In this document: piece by piece, positions 1-52,261 of the stretch | How the letters are laid out: every line of letters begins with the position of its first letter | How positions within the stretch are numbered: the first letter of the stretch is position 1 | Origin: Amorphochlora amoebiformis | Taxonomy: Eukaryota > Cercozoa > Chlorarachniophyceae | Assembly: GCA_054601695.1 (NCBI GenBank) | Contig: BAAHQB010000087.1 | Span: 496,001-560,000 of the forward strand | Reading direction: 5' to 3' | DNA: 64,000 nt | Notes under the pieces: model-generated | What the model saw: only the letters and a program-made list of their open reading frames with translations | What the model was told of the DNA's origin: nothing | The model's database searches: none | Position numbers and translations under genes: made by a program

Positions 1-246
1 AAGCTTACCTATCCCAATGTACTCATCCCACGAGTCAGCAACACCAAGAACACGCTTTCGGCAACACAAAAACTAGTAGCCAATTAGGGATAATTATGAA
101 TGTATATGTATTGATGTACATATAAAATACGTGCATGTTTATGTGTACATTATACACACACACACATATATATATATCTCTTTCTCTCTCTCTATGCCAA
201 TATAGGCATGTATACATACACATATATTTACACAAAAACACACACT

Positions 247-319
<73 letters not shown>

Positions 320-1054
320 CACAAGTATTGTTCAATCGTATTTTTATAGCATGAAAAATTGTCTACCTTGATGCTCAAAAAGAAAAAATTGACTACCACC
401 ACAGCTAATCGATACATCATGGTGGCTACGATCCAAAAGCTGAAAATATAAATTCCAACTTCGAGTACCTGAGTGGATCAAAGGTTAGAATACATCCCAT
501 GTAGATGTACTCTATCACATCTCTTTTCCCTGTCTCTCTCTCATCTTGACCTCTCTCATCTTGACCTCTCTCATCTTGACCTCTCTCATCTTGACCTCTT
601 CATCTTGCTTTCTCTCTCCCTTTCTCTCTCCATCTTCTTCCCGACCCTCTTTGGTTTCCCCTCTCTATTTTGTTCTCTCTCTATGTCTCTCTTTCTCTCT
701 CTCTTTCCCTTTTCTCCATTCTAAGATCTTCTCTATCTCATTCTCTCACAAATCACATAGATCTCTACGCATCCAGATACCGATGCTCCACACTCGGCGC
801 AATGACGTACGTTTGCCATATATATAGCGCCAATATCGTAGAAGATAGTGATAAAAACAAGGAACTTGAGAGCGTACCATGAGATGCTATTTGTAACCTC
901 GATATATATATATATTATATATATATATATATTATATGTACATATATATATATATATTTATACATACATATATCTATATATATATATACATAATTTTATA
1001 CAAGCTGACATATATAGTTTAGTCAAACACACACACACACATATATATATATAT

Positions 1055-1091
<37 letters not shown>

Positions 1092-1285
1092 GAATCACGA
1101 AGAAGAGTTACCTTTCGAAATGTGTACACAGAATCTTTCCCTTGGCAGATCATATGGTCGACCTTCATGGAAGTTGCGGTTTCTTCTCCACCTTTCTTAA
1201 CATCAATCGCGTGATCCCTCCTGTCAGAAGCAGACGTATAATATGTATACATATATTATGTGCTATTACATATATGTGATTAATA

Positions 1286-1329
<44 letters not shown>

Positions 1330-1525
1330 TATATATTATTTACAGGCCAGTATATATGCTCCAACTGGTCATTAACTCCTATATATTTGCACGGCCGTGA
1401 TATATGCTGTCAAGTGTCGCGAAACCATATTCACACATTTACACGACCGTTATACATGTTCCCAACTGCCTGGGTACTGTATGTACATTTACGAATATAT
1501 ATATATATATATGTATATATATATG

Positions 1526-1561
<36 letters not shown>

Positions 1562-2017
1562 TTATACTTTTTAAATATATATGTTGCTCCATACATACAT
1601 ACGTATATGTGTGTATACGTATACAAATAAAATATCTAAATATATTTCTGTTGTTCGCGCCGCGGTATACCACTGGTAGTCCATAGTTCGGTTGAAACCT
1701 GTTAGAATTGGTTAGATTATGACTTACTTGAGACGAAGTGTATGTGCGTATGTGCGCTCAGATTACTAGCATACTCTTCCGAAGCGTGACATTGCATAAC
1801 GTCGCCTTATCACATAGTCTGAACCCGGCACCGGATAGTATCCGATCGAACCGATTAATGCGGGAGAGTTGATCTCTAGCAATCTCCGGGATTTCCAGGG
1901 ATCTCTAACACATCTATGGAAATGTTTCGCACGCTATCGATATAGACTCTTTGAACTGCGTCCTCTCAAATTATTTGTATTGTTGCTTTAATACCATATG
2001 TATATATATATATATAT

Positions 2018-2105
<88 letters not shown>

Positions 2106-2353
2106 TTACCACAGATTTAACCCCTTATGTACATAACTACAAGCCAGTATACATGATACTATGGCTTATGAACTCCATGTATGTTTACACTACTGTGTTA
2201 AATATTCAAATATACGTATTATACGGCCGGTATACATGCTCTTACGAGTTTTAATGACTATGTAAATATTTATATTTGGTATAAGGGTAATATTCACGTA
2301 TATATATATATAATATGTGTGGAATATATATATATATATGTATATATATATGT

Positions 2354-2384
<31 letters not shown>

Positions 2385-2945
2385 CGATATTTACATATAA
2401 GTATTTACTATACCAACCTGTTGTCAGCCATCTCTTGGCTGGCTTGATATCTGGTCTCCCAAGCCCTCACTTCCATCCAGATCCAGAATAGGAAAACTGC
2501 TGAAGTGGTCTCCAGACACATTTTGAAGCCAAACCAGAATTGGATTCCGTCTGATTAAAGAAACATTTTATCTCTCCCTGGGATTCGCAACCCCTAGCCC
2601 TAACTCCTAACCCAGCCCTGATCCTAACTTTCTCCTTACTCTAATGACCCTAACACATACCGTCACAAGAATCACTGAAATCGAATGCCAACAGGCACAA
2701 GATTATGATGGTGTACATTAACGAGAGAACAAGGTTGATGAGGGTCGAGTATTTGATCACGTTCAGAAGCACAGGTGTAATGACGAATGGGACGAAGTCG
2801 TAGTTGTCTAAATCGAGCTTTGCAATGTTGTTCCCTAATGCATACAACATTTTAATACATTATTTACATATAAATATATATGTTTATATGATAATATATA
2901 TATATATATGTTATATATATATTATAAATATATACATACATACAT

Positions 2946-2978
<33 letters not shown>

Positions 2979-3950
2979 ATACATATGTATATCTATGTAT
3001 GTATAGATGTAATTCATTTCTTATACATATATGCATTTGATGTTTTGGGAAGTGTTAATACCTTGCTGAATGAGAGCTAAATCTCTCACACTGGCTTCCA
3101 TGTGGGCCAGGAGCGTTTGCTTGACATCCTTCTTGACCTTGCGATACCTATTTCTAAGTTGAACTTCGAACGAGTGGAGCTTGGAGGCTGCTAGCAACGA
3201 TTGCATGCCCAAATTCCCCTTACTAGCCTGTTGTTTAAAATCCTCCACGAACTTCGCGGAGAAATTGCGAACATGTCGACTAAACTTCCTCACTTTCTTA
3301 TTCGCCATGATTTGGTCTACTCCCCTCTTTGCAGCTGTTAACATATCTCCTACCACGGGGTCCGACCATACCGTCGCCGCGAGACTTTCGATCTTCTTGG
3401 TCATTGCCCTGAACTGTGTTTGAGCTCTCTGGAGCGATCGCTGGGACACACTACTGTCCTTAAATTCCCTTTTGAGATGCCGCAACTTCTCGCTGATCAC
3501 AGTCTTATAAGTCTCAAATTCGTTTTTGACACCGACAAGGGATTCTCCTGTGACGGCTTTTGGAGATTTTGACGAACCCTGACGAGCAATCTCGGCCATC
3601 CTTCTGGTCACAAGTGTAATTTCCTTCGAGATCTTTGATTCCTGTAGCTTAGCTGGCATGCTTTTGAGATCATCCAGCCATGCCTGAGAGAAGCACTCTA
3701 CATTCTCCGCTATCTTATCGAGCTTCGACATCGCCTCGGAGGGGATGATAGGTAGGGGACGGTCCTCGATATCAAGAGGCCTTGGTCGAATCTTAATTTT
3801 CTCTTCATGACTCTTCGAGGGACTCATCATTTCGTGGCTTTCATTCTTCGAGTTTGGAGAGATTATTTTGATGCTGTCATTGTCGTCGGCTCTTGAACCC
3901 AGCTCCGACATATTACGGCCGAGGGTTTGATGGTCGGGCGGGAAATCCAA
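1..3950 (-). CDS. Gene A: unrecognised membrane protein with charged N-terminal half (partial, runs off left edge)
   Basis: I do not recognise this protein. Exon 1 is 3950 (or Met at 3911) to 3062, about 283-296 codons. It is highly charged and helical, with many Lys/Arg/Glu, and starts with a Ser/Asp/Pro-rich disordered stretch. Later exons follow in phase: 2834-2661, 2550-2418 and 1220-1112. Exon 2 encodes a long hydrophobic segment (VLLNVIKYSTLINLVLSLMY and on) and exon 3 a second one (TSAVFLFWIWMEV), so the C-terminal part is probably membrane-embedded. Further candidate exons are 439-367 and 72-9; their phases do not join cleanly, so the 3' end is unresolved. All used borders are GT-AG. 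Its start faces the start of the DOCK gene. It could be an organelle or endomembrane protein; no function is claimed. Confidence 0.6.
535..610 (+). repeat. 15-bp tandem repeat (CTCTCTCATCTTGAC)
   Basis: Four near-perfect copies followed by a partial one, within a CT-rich stretch to about 720. It lies in the putative 3' introns of gene A. Confidence 0.8.
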
Positions 3951-4125
3951 AGTGAAACGCCACTATCCATCTCCTGGGAAGGGCAATAACGGGTAGTAAC
4001 GGGGTAAGGATTTTTGGGGATGGATGCCTCAAACGCCTTGGTGTAGAGACTTGCCCGCCATCGTTCTCTGGGAAGAATAGGCGACTTGCGTACGATTGGA
4101 TATCTGTATAGCCAGTCACATCGTT
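3951..4125. promoter_or_regulatory. Divergent promoter interval between genes A and B
   Basis: This short interval separates the start of gene A on the minus strand from the first ATG of the DOCK gene on the plus strand. It is free of the TA repeats that fill other non-coding sequence and is GC-richer. No specific element could be identified. The promoter role is inferred only from the head-to-head arrangement. Confidence 0.4.
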
Positions 4126-32720
<28,595 letters not shown>

Positions 32721-32760
32721 CTGATAAGCGATACCGCGGCGCGTATTGTGATTGTGATGC

Positions 32761-32766
32761 AATAAA
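32761..32766 (+). terminator. Poly(A) signal of gene B
   Basis: A canonical AATAAA lies 41 nt after the stop codon of the DOCK gene, in otherwise non-repetitive sequence. Confidence 0.6.
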
Positions 32767-33701
32767 AAACAAGTAATTATAAAGTATGAACTACTTGCTA
32801 GATACAGAGATAGGACGCACGCTGTATGTATCCGGCTACCAAATGAGTATGTGAGTGCGCCTTGTCTAGCTATCTAGTCATGCTAGTCTTAGTTTATCAG
32901 GCTGCCGGTCAACCATCTAGACCATATTCTAAATATTTTCTAGATTTTAACGCAAAAATCCTCATGAACTAGTCTGGCGTACGTAGAGAGCCTAGAGAGC
33001 ATACGTACGTATCATCTAGATCATATTATTATAAGCACTATGATCCGGTTGCGTGTACGACTTACCAAGCATGTACATGAATATGTGCACACTCCAATTA
33101 CATACATACGTACGTACGTATACGGATATCGCAGGATACATACACGTGCAAGAACCACACTATTCATACATATGCACACAAAGGCTGTTAAATTATTATA
33201 CGTACGGTACCGTGATGTAAACTAGGTAAACCACTAACGTACGTATATCTAGTATATGTGTACGCGTATACGCGCGCGCGCGCGTACGTACGTACATGTA
33301 CGTGTGACAACTTGTGTGTGCATACGAAACGTGTGGCAAATGTACCTACGTATGTACATATACTATAATTAATGTTGTACATATACGTACGTACACGTGT
33401 ACTTCGGCTCAGTGCGTATTTCGGCGCCATGAGGTTGGCCAATATATACTCTAGATACTAGATATATAACCATTGCTAAATACATACATTTACTGGTGCT
33501 TACGTCCGACCTGTAAACATGCGTTTCGCACCATCCATGCACGTATCTCGCTAGTTGCAAGGTTTATGTACGACGGTGTTCATCTGAACTTTTCAGTGTA
33601 CATTCAGACCACAGGAATTAGCTATGTGCTATTTGTGACGACAACTAAAACATGTTTATTCCAATCATCCGAGCGTTCTACTGCGCCTGCACATCGAGAT
33701 G
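32767..33701. other. Intergenic, convergent 3' ends of genes B and C
   Basis: About 0.9 kb of mostly unique sequence without TA tracts. It contains alternating TACG/CG runs near 33105-33125 and 33268-33300 (for example a run of CG dinucleotides, potentially Z-DNA-forming). No coding exon was found. An AATAAA on the minus strand (33660-33655) serves gene C. Confidence 0.5.
33655..33660 (-). terminator. Poly(A) signal of gene C
   Basis: AATAAA on the minus strand, about 41 nt beyond the TAA stop of the ankyrin/SAM gene. Confidence 0.55.
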
Positions 33702-37871
<4,170 letters not shown>

Positions 37872-38072
37872 GCTCAAATTCACAAGGTGTATGTCGGCTG
37901 TAATGATTTCTAGCTCTTGGGGGCTGTGAGACGCTCCAGATACGTGTTGGATTTCGGGGGTGGTGCGGAGAGGACGATGCTCTCGAGGGCTTCGGGCAGC
38001 CACAGCCGATTTTTTCTTACCAAGAATTCTTCGTAACTTTTCGGGTTCTGTCCCAGACAACGGCTTGGCGCG
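37872..38072. promoter_or_regulatory. Divergent promoter interval between genes C and D
   Basis: 201 bp separate the two ATGs and contain no TA repeat. The minus-strand reading frame of gene C stays open through it up to 38123. That upstream extension would overlap the Psf3 first exon, so I treat it as non-coding. No element was recognised. Confidence 0.45.
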
Positions 38073-38963
38073 ATGTCCTACTTCGACATCGACGATATCC
38101 TTGTTGAGGGAGAGGTCTGGCATTACATGACTGAAAAAATCATGACCAATGTAACCATCTTCCTCTCAGGCTGTCAACGCGACTTTTCAAATCGACGCGA
38201 CCGAGCTCGGATACCTCGACCCCAATTCAAGCTCTGACAATGTATTCATTTGTCAATTTGCCAGCAATTTGGACTCTCATTCCTCATGTACATCCAGGTC
38301 AAAGCTGAGACTTCTGTTCAAATTCCCCTATGGCTTGCCGACACCTTATCCAAGCGGGGTATGGTGTCCATCGAGGCTCCGGATTTCTTAACAAAGAAAT
38401 TCGAGCAAAACTTTCTCGCTGATCCAGTGGCGATGAACCTCCGAAACTGTTGTCCACTCTTCTATGAGCTTGGACAGCGGATAGCTGAACTGTAATAAAC
38501 GCACAGTCATGGTTTTGGAGTGCTCGAGGCCTTACATATGTGTGATTCTATCGCAGGTATGGGGATGCAGGGATGACAAGCATGCTGCTTAAGGGGTTGG
38601 CGGCGCGATATAAGGAAATTATAGTAAGATCCACAGTCTGGAGGTCTAACACGCACGCTCCGTTTGTATCTAAGTTGGCGGCTCTCGAGTATCAACGTGA
38701 GTTATTTCGCATGAATAAATAGGCAGGAAAAATCTAGATTGGATTAAGTTCAGACGGGTGAAGGTTTACAAGTTTGGGTTTTATTTATAGGGCTTGGTTT
38801 GTATGTACAGATATATGTTTAAGATGTACTCGTAGATACACTTCGCCGGAGGCTAACCCTTGTTTTGACAGTTGTAAACGCCAAGTACGACTCTGAGAGG
38901 GAGATTTACAAGTGGACCACGGGGGAATCTATCCGCAAGGGCAGAAAACGTAAACTTAAATAG
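38073..38963 (+). CDS. PSF3: Gene D: GINS complex subunit Psf3
   Basis: Five exons: 38073-38114, 38170-38241, 38298-38491, 38557-38696, 38872-38963. They join in phase to 540 nt (179 aa). The N-terminus MSYFDIDDILVEGE with FQIDATELGYLDP is the Psf3 signature. It is followed by VQIPLWLADTLSKRGMVSI, LADPVAMNLRNCCPLFYEL and a helical C-terminus ending RKGRKRKLK. GINS (Sld5-Psf1-Psf2-Psf3) joins Cdc45 and Mcm2-7 as the CMG helicase at replication forks in the nucleus. Length is slightly short of the usual 190-215 aa. Introns are only 55-180 bp and lack TA tracts, unlike every other gene here, which fits a compact essential gene. The first and second donors (GTCTGG, GTATTC) are weak, but the protein match supports them. 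Confidence 0.92.
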
Positions 38964-39082
38964 AACGCGAGAGGTTAGGTAGCAGTCGGTCGCTGTCGTT
39001 AGGAAGTTGTGCCTATGTAAATTTTTCACAGCTGAATAGCACAAAAATACATGCACATTTTACCTACGATATTTACATGATT

Positions 39083-39146
<64 letters not shown>

Positions 39147-39314
39147 TGTATATACATATACTAGATATATACATAATATTCATCACGTATATAAATATGT
39201 CATTGAAAATCATTTTCCAGACTAGATAGAGAGAAATATACTAGATAGTAATTTATACAATTGTAATATTGTACAATAACATATCTAGATATCTAGTACG
39301 TAACGAGTATTATA

Positions 39315-39350
<36 letters not shown>

Positions 39351-39585
39351 AAATTGTAATATATATATATATATATATATCAGTAATACAGTATATAATA
39401 TTATATATCTGTATATGTATATATATATATATATATATATACTATGGTTAACTATAGTCATGAAATATATATAAAAATATATATATATATATATACTATA
39501 GTATATATATATATAAACACACACACACACACAATTCAAAAGTCATGTATATCGATATATTTATTACTATAATATTATACATATT

Positions 39586-39632
<47 letters not shown>

Positions 39633-40081
39633 TATAGTATAATTATATATTTATATGTATATATATATATATATGTATATCTAGATATATATATATATAT
39701 ATATATATATGTATCTATATATAATTGTAATTGTGTAATACGAACTCAATATGACTAGTATGAGTATGATTGCGTTAAGATTTATAGGATGCATATATTA
39801 TACAGGTATATAAACTTTATATTGACTTGTCTAATATTTAGCTCTAGTAAAATATTCAGATATTATAGATACCGATGCTTGAACAAGTATCATACATAGA
39901 CATACACGGTAGCATTGAGTGATGATATATCTCTCAGATTCTTTTTACTGTTGCTCAGGGTTGTGATATGAACACTCGGAGTCGGAAACAGATTCAGAAC
40001 CGTCAACCAAAACTATGATCATGAGCCAGCGATGTCTTGTCTTGAACGAGTGTGAGTTCCACCTAGACACTAGAGGCTTCA
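38964..40081. repeat. Intergenic (TA)n-rich region between genes D and E
   Basis: The first about 100 bp after the Psf3 stop are unique. From 39080 to 39735 there are several (TA)n runs separated by short AT-rich spacers. 39740-39945 is unique AT-rich DNA with no exon I can support. 39945-40081 is the tail of an alternative reading frame of gene E's last exon. Confidence 0.6.
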
Positions 40082-45762
<5,681 letters not shown>

Positions 45763-46238
45763 ATATTTAAACGCCTTCTCGTTTTTGGAGGTATAAGGGT
45801 GCTAAAGACAAAGTGATACTGTCCCTCTTGATTTTGGTAGGCTGTCGCTGGACACGCACAGCGTCGCGCGGTTGGCTTCAGAACGCCATAGATTCAGCGA
45901 TGACCTTTAAACATTGAGATTCACAACCTCTAATAATGATCTTTGTAACCTCTAACAATGTCCAGGTTCCAAGCTTCCGGTAGTAGCCGGTAGCAGCCCG
46001 GTACGTCGTTCGGAAAACCTCTAATAGTCCCATATTCAAGAAAAGTCACATCGGGATCTCTTGGTTGCAAATGGAGCCTCCGATACCCGGCCCTCTTTTG
46101 GCTGCCAAGATGGTTGGGATTCTCAACTTTGCACCATTCTGCCTTAGAAAGACGTGCTATGTTCAACCTTCTTTTGTGTTGATCAATTAAATGAATTCTG
46201 GTTTGCAGGGTCGCGTGAACCGAGCCGTTGATCGACGA
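45763..46238. promoter_or_regulatory. Divergent intergenic interval between genes E and F
   Basis: 476 bp of unique sequence with no TA tract. Minus-strand frame 46166-45930 is open for 78 codons but has no recognisable content. A promoter role is inferred from the head-to-head genes only. Confidence 0.35.
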
Positions 46239-47326
46239 ATGCTACCGCTCGCAGTTCTGGTGGTCTCTCTTTCCTTCTTCCTGTTCTGGGTACGTTATAT
46301 AATATAAAGGATGCCCAATAATTCTGTGAAGAACATATTTCGCCCTGCAACTCCCAGTCGCTTTTCTCACCACTGCCGAGGCTGGGCAGCACGATTCCAC
46401 AAAGCCCTCTTTACTCGCCTGAAGGACAAGTCGCGTGTGCAGAACAAGGTCAGGGTTGAACTACAACCTCTCAATATGCAAGTAGGTTTCAATGCTAACC
46501 ACATATCATGTACTAGCAAAAGGTGCAGCTTGTCGCCGAAATGCTGCCGTCGGCGTTATGATACCTTCGCGTCCTATGGTGCCTCAGGGGGTAATACTGA
46601 TTATTTGTGTTTATTTGGCGTGCTTGAGATCACGATTTAGCCTACCCTCAGAGCTTCCCTCCTAACAGAGTAAAGCCGTTAAATTCTTATTTGATTCTCA
46701 GACTCCCATCCGGATTAGAAAAAAGAGCGATAGCTTCGGAGGCCCTGGGACTTCTCCGGAAGGAGCGCCTCCATCAAGTCAGCACAACAAATAATACTTC
46801 AGTTTCCAACCACTTTAGCCGAGAGCGCATTTCCAATATACATATACATCAGAGGGTGGACCCCCGACGATGGTTCTGACGATGGAGCCACCCGACGGAG
46901 ACGACGGAGACGATGTACACCTCGTTCTCTATCTGAACATTCTTAGAGCCTTTTTGTATGAAAACATACCCATACGTATCTCATTAACCGTCTGACGTAG
47001 ATACTAGATCAAAACCAACCCTTAGTCTTTCACAAATGGCATATTCATCTTGAAATTTTCCCTAGAAGAATCCTCTTTACTAACCCGATCATAAGTCATT
47101 TTTATTGATCTCATCAGTCTTTCGGAGGTGGGCGCTACGGAGGGAGGAGAGGGAGGGGAAAAGGAAAGGGGAAGGGAAAGGGGAAGGGTAAGCGACGAAT
47201 ATGGTTGTGGGTCGTGGGCGCCGTCCTTTTCCTTTGGATCCTTACCGAGGTTTGCATTACCAGTATATGTTTCACTACATAGATATACATACATATATAC
47301 ATATGTAGAAAATGAACATATATTTA

Positions 47327-47364
<38 letters not shown>

Positions 47365-47368
47365 TTAC

Positions 47369-47416
<48 letters not shown>

Positions 47417-47586
47417 TGTTGTTACATTTGTTAAAATATGTAATTACGTAGGTAAATCTATTCATTTATGAATATCTACACATAATATACATATAAGTAG
47501 TTTTTGCAATATATTATATTACATGAAAATTATAACTACGTAAGTAAAATTATTATGAAGAATATGTATGTATAATACATACATAC

Positions 47587-47652
<66 letters not shown>

Positions 47653-47682
47653 CATTATAACCTTACATTTGTACATATATAC

Positions 47683-47730
<48 letters not shown>

Positions 47731-47973
47731 ATATAGTAAATAAATAAATATATATATTACACATACACACAACATATATACATATATATACATGTATATA
47801 TGTATACAAGTATACTATATATATATATATATACATAATATATAATATATATATATATATATATATACATGTATATGATATGTACATATGTAAATTAAAA
47901 TGTAATATATGTACATTTATATGATGTATGTATAATACAATATACATGTATATATTATATGTATATTCTATAT

Positions 47974-48027
<54 letters not shown>

Positions 48028-48067
48028 CATAATTCTATATTGAACGTATGTGTATGTATGATAATGT

Positions 48068-48101
<34 letters not shown>

Positions 48102-48115
48102 TATATAATATAAAC

Positions 48116-48146
<31 letters not shown>

Positions 48147-48187
48147 TAATATATATACATACATATACACATATATATACATACGTG

Positions 48188-48219
<32 letters not shown>

Positions 48220-48242
48220 ATATAATATAATATAAACTATAT

Positions 48243-48277
<35 letters not shown>

Positions 48278-48474
48278 TATACACATCCATATATTTTTCA
48301 GTATGTATGTAAACCTGAACACAATGAATACACACACATATATATATATATGTATATATATATAATATTTATGTAGGTATCATTTTTTGTTTTATATCAA
48401 TATATATACATACATATATATATATATATATATATTTAGTGTTCATATGCGTTAGTAAACATGGACAGCTATAA

Positions 48475-48527
<53 letters not shown>

Positions 48528-48806
48528 GTACATGTGTTTATCGTAAATTTAAGAAAAAAACAAGATTATACGCACAGTTGGGATTATTGGACTCGTTTGG
48601 GGAGATGTGGGATGATTTTATGGATGAGGTGGATAAGATAAGAGCGGTATAAAAATTCAATTTCTTTACGTTTCTTAAACAGCCGCTCACCAACCTTACT
48701 CGCCTACTTTGTACAGGAATACGCAGCATCGAAAGAGGCCGCGAAATTTGAAACCTTGAAAGCCGTCGCGGCCGAATCCGGAGAACCAACTCCTGCTACA
48801 GCCTGA
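46239..48806 (+). CDS. Gene F: signal-peptide protein with Gly-Lys repeat and single transmembrane helix, unknown function
   Basis: Exons 46239-46289, 46358-46448, 46517-46590, 46702-46777, 46803-46855, 47118-47249, 48578-48646 and 48717-48806 join in phase to 636 nt (211 aa). Residues 1-17 ([17 protein letters not shown]) are an N-terminal hydrophobic signal. A Ser/Pro/Arg-rich middle follows. Residues 116-142 run [14 protein letters not shown] into repeated GK dipeptides and KRR. Residues 143-157 ([15 protein letters not shown]) are a transmembrane helix. The tail is acidic ([15 protein letters not shown]) then Ala/Glu-rich, ending TPATA. The layout resembles gene E across the divergent promoter: N-terminal signal, basic linker, hydrophobic stretch, acidic tail. 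The intron from 47250 to 48577 is 1.3 kb of TA repeats. No family recognised. Confidence 0.65.
47280..48570. repeat. (TA)n microsatellite block in gene F intron 6
   Basis: Repeated (TA)n runs of 20-70 bp separated by short AT-rich spacers, occasional CACA and TGTG runs. No exon was found within it. Confidence 0.8.
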
Positions 48807-49315
48807 CTGCCGTAGCAAGTAGGTACGATCTACAAGCGGATACATGTATAGGAATATCGAGCTAGACAAGCTATAGTACGCGTTCTTCAAGACTAGTACT
48901 CTCTAGACTCTCGCAGTGAATTCGAAGCAAGCTAGTGTGAATCGCAGCATCGCAGAACGTTGCCAGATGTACGAAAAGACTCTGCATTCTATTTAACACG
49001 AATTTATAAACTTATAAATTCAATGAAGCCTAATCGATATCTTTATTATATAATTTATATTATAAGCTTCCATTTAGATAATCTGCAATCTAGTAATTGC
49101 ACCACAATATTAGTCACAAGGTGACAAGGCTCTAAAAATATGCGCCATTCCCTACTAGTTCCCTGTGACTACTCAGAATTATCTATCATCGGAACAGTGC
49201 ATGAAATTAGTGCCGATTTTCTAGATTTAACGTGAGTTCATTGCCTGCATGAGCTGGGTGAAATGGGGTTCTGAAGTTCAGTTGTAGAGCTCGATTATAC
49301 TATGTTGTCGGAATC
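48807..49315. other. Unique intergenic sequence between convergent genes F and G
   Basis: About 0.5 kb of non-repetitive AT-rich DNA after the gene F stop. No ORF or RNA gene recognised. It should contain the 3' UTRs of genes F and G. Confidence 0.5.
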
Positions 49316-49500
49316 TCATCTACTATAAAGCTTTGCGCTCTCAAAATTGGATATTATCTCCTCTTGAAGCTGATGCATATCGTATGTATTTTTACACATA
49401 TTATACATGTATATATAATATATTTATAATTTATAATTATATTATACATATATATATATATATAATACATAATATATTTATAATTTATAATATATAATGT

Positions 49501-49544
<44 letters not shown>

Positions 49545-49774
49545 AACATACATGTAACTATATGTACATATAAGTTTTACATATAAATCGTATGAAAAAG
49601 ATTTCTGCAAAACAAATAACTATAAGTTATATATATATATATATATATATATTGATATATATATATATATATATATATATGTGTATTGATATATATACAC
49701 ACATATATATATATATATATGTATATGTATAAATATATATATTATGCACGTACGAAGAGAGCATTGCGCAGAAC

Positions 49775-49811
<37 letters not shown>

Positions 49812-49847
49812 TATATGTGTATATTTTTTATATATATTTATATATTT

Positions 49848-49887
<40 letters not shown>

Positions 49888-49912
49888 GTACAGATTACTT
49901 ATCATTATTCGA

Positions 49913-49957
<45 letters not shown>

Positions 49958-50139
49958 GTACAAATTACTTATCATTATTCGACGAGTCGTAATTCCGAGC
50001 CCAATCAAACCTAAGAAATACACACACATATATATATATATATATATTATGAGTATATACATTATATATATATATATATATATAATTGTATATATATATT
50101 GTATATATGCACATATCATACATATATATATATATTGTA

Positions 50140-50188
<49 letters not shown>

Positions 50189-50413
50189 CAACACACACAT
50201 ACATATATATATATATATATGTATATATTATACACACATATATATATATATATATATATTATACATATATATATATATATATATAGATATATATATATAT
50301 ATATACTATACATATATATATATATTTACACACACACACACACAGACATATATATGTGTATATATATATATATATACATACAATGGATATATATACAATA
50401 TATATATATATAT

Positions 50414-50449
<36 letters not shown>

Positions 50450-50670
50450 AGTCTAAATGGGGTTTTAATACTGTTTTGCGTGTGAGAGTTGAAGTATGGT
50501 TTCTATATATATATATATATATTATATATAAATATATATGTTGTATTAATATATACCGGTATCTTCGGGTTCCTCAAGATCAGCTAGTTTTAGAGTATTA
50601 ACTTTTCGGCCCCTGAAAAATTAGATTCAAATACGCATTTACATTCGTATACATATATATATATATATTC

Positions 50671-50709
<39 letters not shown>

Positions 50710-50962
50710 ATGTATATTATGTACCATATGTGTATGTACGTATGTATATTATGTATCCATTTAACATAAAGATAGTATTTAGATATCCATTTACACTTAT
50801 TTTCCTATACACTCACACATATATATATATATATATTATATACACACATATATTATATTATTAATACACACAAAATATATATATATATATATATACATAC
50901 ATATATATATATATATTTATATACTATTATATTATTAATACATTATATATATATATATACAA

Positions 50963-50996
<34 letters not shown>

Positions 50997-51078
50997 GAGT
51001 AAATGTACTGTATGTTGTCCCAAACAGACATACTTATTACATATGTATTACATGTGTTCATATATATATATATACATG

Positions 51079-51116
<38 letters not shown>

Positions 51117-51255
51117 CATACATACATAACATGTACATGGGCAGATAACTTATACACTGTAATTCTGCAAATATTACATGATATAAACATACAACCTAAC
51201 ACACATAATACACAAACACACACACATATACACACATATTATATAAATATATAGA

Positions 51256-51301
<46 letters not shown>

Positions 51302-51352
51302 TCCATCCAATATCATGGAGCCACGATCGTAGTGTAAGCATATATATATATA

Positions 51353-51384
<32 letters not shown>

Positions 51385-51430
51385 CCTAAGGTGAGATGGT
51401 TCCCTACTGTATTCCGGTATATGTGTATAT

Positions 51431-51493
<63 letters not shown>

Positions 51494-51934
51494 ATTAGGA
51501 AATCTCTTTAAGGTGAGATATGTATTGCAGTATTCATCTTAGATGGCCTCTGCCTTAATCAGGTCCTAACTCTAACCGTAACCCTAACCCAAAGTAATCC
51601 TAACTCTAAACCTTACCATAGCCCTAACCCTAACCCTAATCTAACCCTAAACCCAACCCCTAACCCTAATCTTTATCCCTAACCTAAAACCCCAGCCCTA
51701 ACCCTAACCCTAACCCTAACCCTAACCCTAACCCTAACCGAGTCAATGGTCCTCGGCCTAAGACATGCTGAATAATCTGATTCTAACCCTAACCTTAACC
51801 CTAACCCTAACCCTAACCCTAACCCTAACCCTAACCCATTCATCAGATGCCCCCCTTTACCTCACTCGCCTTATTTAGGATACCTAACTTAGGTGGTATG
51901 TATATATATATATACATTATATATTATATATATA

Positions 51935-52010
<76 letters not shown>

Positions 52011-52079
52011 CTCAAATGAGAACACACCCAAGGCGAAGGTGTATATATATATATATATATATTGTACATATACATATAT

Positions 52080-52118
<39 letters not shown>

Positions 52119-52189
52119 TGTACTATACCATACCAAGGAGGGGTGATCGTGGGGTCAAGACTTGTGGGTAGCAGACCATCGCCTGCGAT

Positions 52190-52261
<72 letters not shown>

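Noticed and set aside
1640-1950. Possible decayed LTR related to the 270-bp LTR (shared GATCTC-AGC-ATCTCC-like stretch)
   Set aside because: Only about 35 bp resemble the LTR by eye, no matching ends or flanks. Too weak to annotate.
37872-38123. N-terminal extension of gene C to Met at 38123
   Set aside because: It would overlap the first exon of Psf3 on the opposite strand, whose protein match is strong; the Met at 37871 fits better.
46311-46640. 109-codon ORF starting MPNNSVKN
   Set aside because: A spliced reading in other frames joins the signal-peptide exon to all downstream exons of gene F without phase conflict.
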